This document shows positions 59,301-64,000 of a stretch of DNA of 64,000 bases, piece by piece. A program made the position numbers and the translations under genes. The notes beneath the pieces were generated by a model. The model made no database searches, had not been told where the DNA came from, and saw nothing but the letters and a program-made list of their open reading frames with translations. Each line of letters opens with the position of its first letter. The first letter of the stretch is position 1. Source of the stretch: Omphalotus guepiniiformis (taxonomy: Eukaryota > Basidiomycota > Agaricomycetes > Agaricales > Omphalotaceae); contig JAQOOI010000070.1 of assembly GCA_028554645.1 (NCBI GenBank), positions 868,001-932,000 of the forward strand. The letters are read 5' to 3'.

Positions 59301-59552
59301 AAGATCCCTCGGGGGCGGGGCCAGTCAGACGAGTTCCCGCTCAAAGAGATTTTCAGGGATTTCAGGGAGCGGACAGATTGTCCTGGTAGGAGGCTTACAG
59401 GGCATTCCACTAGTTCAAATGCTGAAGAGGTTTCATTGGAGGAATGTATCGAACGAAAACTGGTTGGTGATAGCAACTGGTATGCATCTCGTTTTGAATC
59501 TGGTATTAAATTTATAGAAGACCGCCCGGTCACAAGTAATTCGTTATCCTGA
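56341..59552 (+). CDS. DUF6535 membrane protein
   Basis: Two exons (56341-56547 and 56601-59552) give 1052 aa. Residues 40-130 match the agaricomycete DUF6535 pattern: ARVYRVYMKEAAAFDKNLVD, LDVILVFAGLFSAVVTTFLV, DTISAWVNGLWACSLVASLC and VALFSVLVKQWLHHYDS. Four hydrophobic helices follow: FSAVVTTFLVQ, ACSLVASLCVALFSVLV, ITGLLPIIMHGSLALFLIGL and LPLAVAIAVITAVAFLLYF. The remaining about 800 residues are soluble, helical and cysteine-poor, with repeats of an FLCFT/R..RRFPLF type between residues 230 and 330. The family is expanded in mushroom genomes; its function is unknown. One long exon with no stop confirms that it is intact. Confidence 0.88.
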
Positions 59553-60482
59553 GGGTCTTTCCTGACTCTCCGCACAATTCGAGGTTCAAATGCGGAAAAT
59601 GGATTGCACCTCATTTCATGTATATCTACACACTTGAATGGAGTGAACGCTGAGCGCTGATGGCTAACAGAGCAGCCTTTTCATTTCATCAAGTAGGCAT
59701 GGCAGTGAGACATTATTGAGCCCTCGTCAAGATTCAGATATTCGCCCTTGATGCTACCTAACCACAGTACATTGATTTTGATGAACAATTATGATTCATT
59801 AAACAATATTATAAGTGTAAGCTTCCACGAACCAAAGGTATCATATACACATTCGTAGCTTGCCATACCGCAATCTATAAAGTAGGGCATTGAGCAGAGC
59901 AGATTAATATACAGGTCCACCTCCTGACTTGCAAATATTCTGCGACGGTAACGGCACAGCCCGACCGCTCCCTCTATCCCTTCCTCTCGGTGGCCCACCC
60001 CTCCCACGTTCGCTCAGCATTCAAAGAGGGCCCAGATCCTTTCTCCCCTGCACAAGTGAGCAGGGACCAAACTTCGGGTGAAACAACGAGGTGTCGTTCA
60101 TATGCATAAGAACTGGGACCGTCCTTGAACTCGATGTGACGATTGAGGCTCAGACAGGCTGAGGTAGCGGATTCGACTGTTGACCGTGACCCTTCCAATA
60201 CTGCGAAAAATCATTCGTAGCTCAGGAGGAAGCCATAGACAAAATTTTCGAGCTTCCGTTTTGCGATGTACAGTGGGGGGTCTGATGCCGAAATAAGGTG
60301 GGGAGAATGAAAACGCGAGAAGAAGGCGAGGGATGGAGAGGCAGTTGAGGTGTGAAAGTTAAAATTGGCCGGCCAGATTTGCCGGCAGGTTCTCAAGCGC
60401 TTCAAAGCGCTCATCTGCCTCCTGCTTACCTTATCCGCAGATACGCTCGTGCCACACTTATCACGGACTTCACTGTTTTAAA
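59553..60482. other. intergenic, no supported gene
   Basis: 930 bp upstream of the USP-like gene. Only short, unrelated open frames. A small inverted-type G/C motif GGCCGGCCAGATTTGCCGGC occurs at about 60367-60386. No TATA box. Confidence 0.4.
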
Positions 60483-62995
60483 ATGACTGCATGGAGCATC
60501 GAGTTTAGTGCAGCGACTCCTCAAGAGCAAGATGCAGTATCCAACCTTTCCGCCATGAGTGGGCTCGAACACGACGTGGCTCTTCGAGTCTTGCGCAAGC
60601 ACAATGGAAACGTCGAAAAGGCTGCAGACGCGATCCTAGCTGGAGATGTAGGCGAGGTGGATGCAGTACCAGTCGTCACTGTTGCTCCGTCCGACACAGT
60701 GATTGATCTTACTGGGGATGATCATGATGATGAGATGAAAAGAGCGTTGCAGATGTCGATGGAGACGGAAAATCAGACTAACTTTGGACCCAGTACGCGT
60801 GCTCCTGACCCTAACTGGGCGGTCGTTCCGTCAAATGTACGTTTAACATGCAGCTACAACACAATACATTCATTCTCCTAATCCTGTTTAAAAACAATTG
60901 CAGGTGCAGACGCAAAGGTCTCATGAAGACGAAAGTATGAGGCAAGCGATTGAAGCCAGCCTTGCACTCCCTGAAGAAGAAGATAAACTACCTCTGGACG
61001 AACTACCGCGGCAAGGAGGTCGGTTGGTACCTCATATATACTCTTAATATGAGCTTCCTTTGATACATTTTCGGAGAGCAGACCTGTAGCCCTTCGTCCG
61101 CAATCTGCCAATATTGCCTACGCTGCCCTTGTAAAGTGGGAACTACCGCTAGCATTACTTTCTCATTCAGATATGCACAGGTTCTTCACGCCTTATTACA
61201 CGTCCCCCAAGTCAGAGAGAAAGTCTCTCAATACCGACCCCCCAACGGATATGACCCAAACAGTGAAGGTTGTTGTTTATCTCCCTCTTGTGCGACCCGC
61301 GCTAACGGTCAACTATGAAAGTTGGGATGATGATGCGCATTTCAGAGACGCTCACGAACATGGAACTCGCTGAAATAGCCGTAATCGTTGACGATAGTGT
61401 ACTGGAGTGTCTCAAGGCAAAACCTGCCATTATGTCAGATCCTCCCGGAGAGCAGTCAATAGGTATGGCGTAAGAATCAACGTTTCCTGACTCCATTCCC
61501 CATTACTGTGCTTTAGAGTTCTTCAAGAGTATCGCCACTCTTATCGATAACTGCCTTGAGACGCAAGGATCACAGGAGAACCAAGAGACCCCCAGGTATC
61601 CAGTTCGCGTCTTACCGATTACCTCCTATACTTACGCCGGGTGCCGCGGATAGCCTTTCTCTTTTCTCCTTCACCAGTGCTCAAATAGAGCTTCGTCCTG
61701 ACACCTCTCCCAACCCAGTGTTCAATCAGAATAACTTTGTGATTGTCGAGACTGGCGGTAACGACTACAGTTGCCCGAATGAACTCTTGGCGCGTCTTTC
61801 GAATGATCTCACACGCTATGAAGGTGGTGGCTCGACCCATAATGTACTGGCCAGACCCTCTGAGGTAGTCACATTCAACCTGAAGAATCTCGACCGAGTT
61901 CTATCTACTACTTCCACACCCGATGCCTTCGTCTATCCCAAATCAATCTACATGGATCAATTCATGTTAGAAAATCTGAATATTGCTAATGAAAAGCGAG
62001 CCCAACAGAAGAACATACAAGCCAAGGTGACGGAACTGGAAAAGACGAAGATGAATCTTTCAAAGTCGGATGTGAGAATTCCCTCTTTGCATAGGGGGCA
62101 GCCGCTAATTACAATTTACATTACAGGGTCAGGACGTCTGCAAGAATTTGAAAGCTACAATAGATTACTATGAACATATCGCCAAGGCTGATACTGCGGA
62201 GCGACGCCTAATTGTAGAGACTGCCACAAAGAAATTCAAGGCTACTCTCGCAGGAATCGAAGCTAAACTCGAAGGTCAGCACTAGACGCATTGTAGCACA
62301 GAATGTTAGCTTAATCGCTCTTTTGGTGGCAGAGATTGACATTCAGATGTCAGCTCTCCAGACCGAGCTAAATACTATTTTCGATTGCCCTGAGCTTCAG
62401 AATCATTGCGTGTGTGGATGAACTGCAATTGCAATTCAGCGTACTGATGCTCCTTTCCAGTATGATTTACGTGCGGTGTTGATACATACCGGTATACCAG
62501 GACGAAAGCAATTCTACTCTTATTTTCAGGATCGTGACGGAATCTGGTGGAAGACAGTGGATTACGCAGTCACGGAGGTCCGTTCCAAGCACCTTGTATT
62601 ATTCCAATACTAATGCATAAGTCTCACAAGGTATCAGAAGAGGTCGTATTGACGGATGCTACCGGACTTCACCTCAATGCAGGCCCGTACATGCTCATGT
62701 ATAGCCGTAGTTTGACGCAAGAACAGCTGCATGCGCCGATATCGTGGTATGAGCCATACTTTGTGGGTTTTATTGTCGTTGTCGTTGTAGGTAATCCGTG
62801 CGCTGACCAAAACTAATCAAACAGGAAGCTGTAAAACAAAACAACGAGAAGTTACTTGCGTCGTTTCCGACAGAGCTTCTTGCTAAATCCAATATATCCG
62901 AAGAGTCTATGTCGAAGTTGAGCTCTTCTGAGGCATCTATGCGTGTAATTGAAAAGAGGGAAGATGTTTCCATGCTGGACATTATCAATCATTGA
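60483..62995 (+). CDS. UBA/UIM ubiquitin-hydrolase-like protein, probably catalytically dead
   Basis: About 700 aa over about eleven exons. It starts with a UBA-like domain (DAVSNLSAMSGLEHDVALRV, NGNVEKAADAILAG), followed by two UIM-like helices (DDEMKRALQMSMETE; EDESMRQAIEASLALPEE). The USP-like region begins RPVALRPQSANIAYAALV where USPs have the Cys box (N-x-C-x-N/S). No Cys is present there. Near the C-terminus, YDLRAVLIHTGIPGRK corresponds to the His box (LxxVxxHxG..SGHYxxY), with GRKQFY where GHYxAY is expected. The order and UBA/UIM content resemble USP25/28-type deubiquitinases. It probably binds ubiquitin chains without cleaving them. An internally deleted copy lies at 29320-29617. 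The last joins are ELQNHC|YDLRAV and PYF|EAVKQNN. Confidence 0.85.
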
Positions 62996-63253
62996 TTCAC
63001 TACACAACGCAATACATGTATAACCCATCAATCCTACTGTGTGTTATGTATACTTTTGAAATTGACAAAATATAAACTTGAGTGCCTTTGACGTGACTTT
63101 GGCCAGAAGAAGGCAATCAAAAAGAAGACCGGCGATGATACCTAACGCGCGACGCCGATAACCGTACCGTACGCTACGTCCAAGGCTCATATACTCTTTT
63201 TATTCTTCTTGTACAGCCTTCCTCTTTCAGGCTGTACTTCAAAAGAGCTTGAA
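62996..63253. other. spacer with F-box gene promoter
   Basis: 258 bp. CATATACTCTTTTTATTCTT near 63187-63206 is an AT/pyrimidine-rich leader; no clear TATA box. Ends close to AAATGG at 63252. Confidence 0.35.
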
Positions 63254-64000
63254 ATGGTCACCGCTGATAATCTAAATCTGGATGTCCTCGAATTGATCTT
63301 TTTTTATTTGTCTGGTAATGATTTGCCGTCGGTGGCACTTGTTAGTCGTTCGTTCTTCGCTGCAGTCATCCCTAGGCTATACCATACAATCCTGTTTCGT
63401 CTCAGCCATGCCAAAAGGTATCCACGCGTGAGTCCTGCTCATAGTTTGATCTCGTGTCGAATACTCTAATTCTACATTAAAAGGTCATTTCGCCATTCGC
63501 TGCAGTCTTAGCCCACCCAGCCTTGGCCATCCACGTTCGCCGTGTCGACATCCGAATCATTCCTTCTCAAAGCCATCCCATCTTCCTATCCGAATGCACT
63601 CAAGCCCTAGATTTGTGCCGCAATCTGGTATCCTTCAAATGCCCGGTGCATCATGCGCTTCCACCATTCCTGAGCTCTTTGCAAGGAAAGGAACGTCTTC
63701 AAGAGCTTCGCATTCATGCCAATTTGACCACCCCACAAGCCGAAATGCTTACACACATTCGAAACTTGAAAACGTTATGCCTTGATTTCGGTTCTTGGAA
63801 TGTTATAGACGTGTTACCCAGATGGACTCCCAACTTTTGCAAGACCCTGACGTCTCTGTCCTTCTTTGTGGGTGACAAAGACGTCTCTTTCTCTAAGTCT
63901 CCTCACGTTGCACCTCATTTCTTTTAGATGTCAAACCAGCTCAACGAGGGTGTTTTGAGTTCTGTTCTCCAGCAATTACCAGGTCTAACGGGGCTCCATG
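63254..64000 (+). CDS. F-box/LRR-like protein, 3' end outside window
   Basis: The N-terminus DNLNLDVLELIFFYLSGNDL and PSVALVSRSFFAAVIPRLYH is the classic agaricomycete F-box opening (LELIF..L, L..VALVSR.F...IPRLYHTI). Introns after RYPR (about 63429-63484) and after LSFF (about 63868-63928) join it to VISPFAAVLAHPALAIHVRR and to MSNQLNEGVLSSVLQQLPGL, leucine-rich repeats that continue to the window edge. It probably serves as a substrate receptor of an SCF ligase. The gene is incomplete at its 3' end. Confidence 0.82.

Overview
This window is nuclear DNA from a filamentous basidiomycete, almost certainly an agaricomycete (mushroom-forming) fungus. The evidence is dense genes with many introns of about 45-65 bp (GT..AG, CTNAY-like branch sites), two class I hydrophobins, a DUF6535 membrane protein, two CYP monooxygenases with N-terminal anchors, two heme-thiolate peroxidases, and F-box/LRR proteins. 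No bacterial-type operon, rRNA, CRISPR array or intact transposase was seen. Gene models were built by reading exons in frame across plausible splice sites; intron borders are inferred.

Layout. 1-9.6 kb is an accessory, partly decayed zone: two conserved hypothetical genes, a degenerate paladin-like phosphatase pseudogene with stops and frameshifts, a class III aminotransferase remnant beside 12-bp minisatellites, and a T5orf172/GIY-YIG-like gene. 10.5-15.1 kb holds a P450 and an Old Yellow Enzyme-type reductase. 16.2-27.5 kb is mostly housekeeping: FAD synthase, GDP-L-fucose synthase, an F-box-like protein, an ArfGAP, a GDP-fucose-type transporter and MRE11. 28-33.5 kb has two hydrophobins flanking a DUG1-type dipeptidase, plus a small internally deleted copy of the deubiquitinase-like gene found at 60.5-63 kb. 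34-46.8 kb carries an EST1/SMG7-like protein, a SNF2 ATPase, a SUZ-domain protein, a Yip1-family protein and an amino-acid permease. 47-51.4 kb is a segmental duplication: two heme-thiolate peroxidases, with an intact Nudix gene beside one copy and a Nudix fragment beside the other. 51.4-64 kb has a tRNA ct6A dehydratase, a second P450, a DUF6535 protein, a USP-like protein that seems to lack catalytic residues, and an F-box protein cut by the window edge.

Functional links. GDP-fucose synthase and the GDP-fucose-type transporter, 4 kb apart, cover synthesis and Golgi import of one donor sugar. Several housekeeping pairs are divergent and share short promoters (FAD1/GDP-fucose synthase, transporter/MRE11, Nudix/TCD, SNF2/SUZ). 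P450s, peroxidases and the OYE reductase are oxidative accessory enzymes; no biosynthetic core enzyme is present, so they are not called as a cluster. The most notable structures are duplications caught in mid-decay rather than a clearly new defence or metabolic system.
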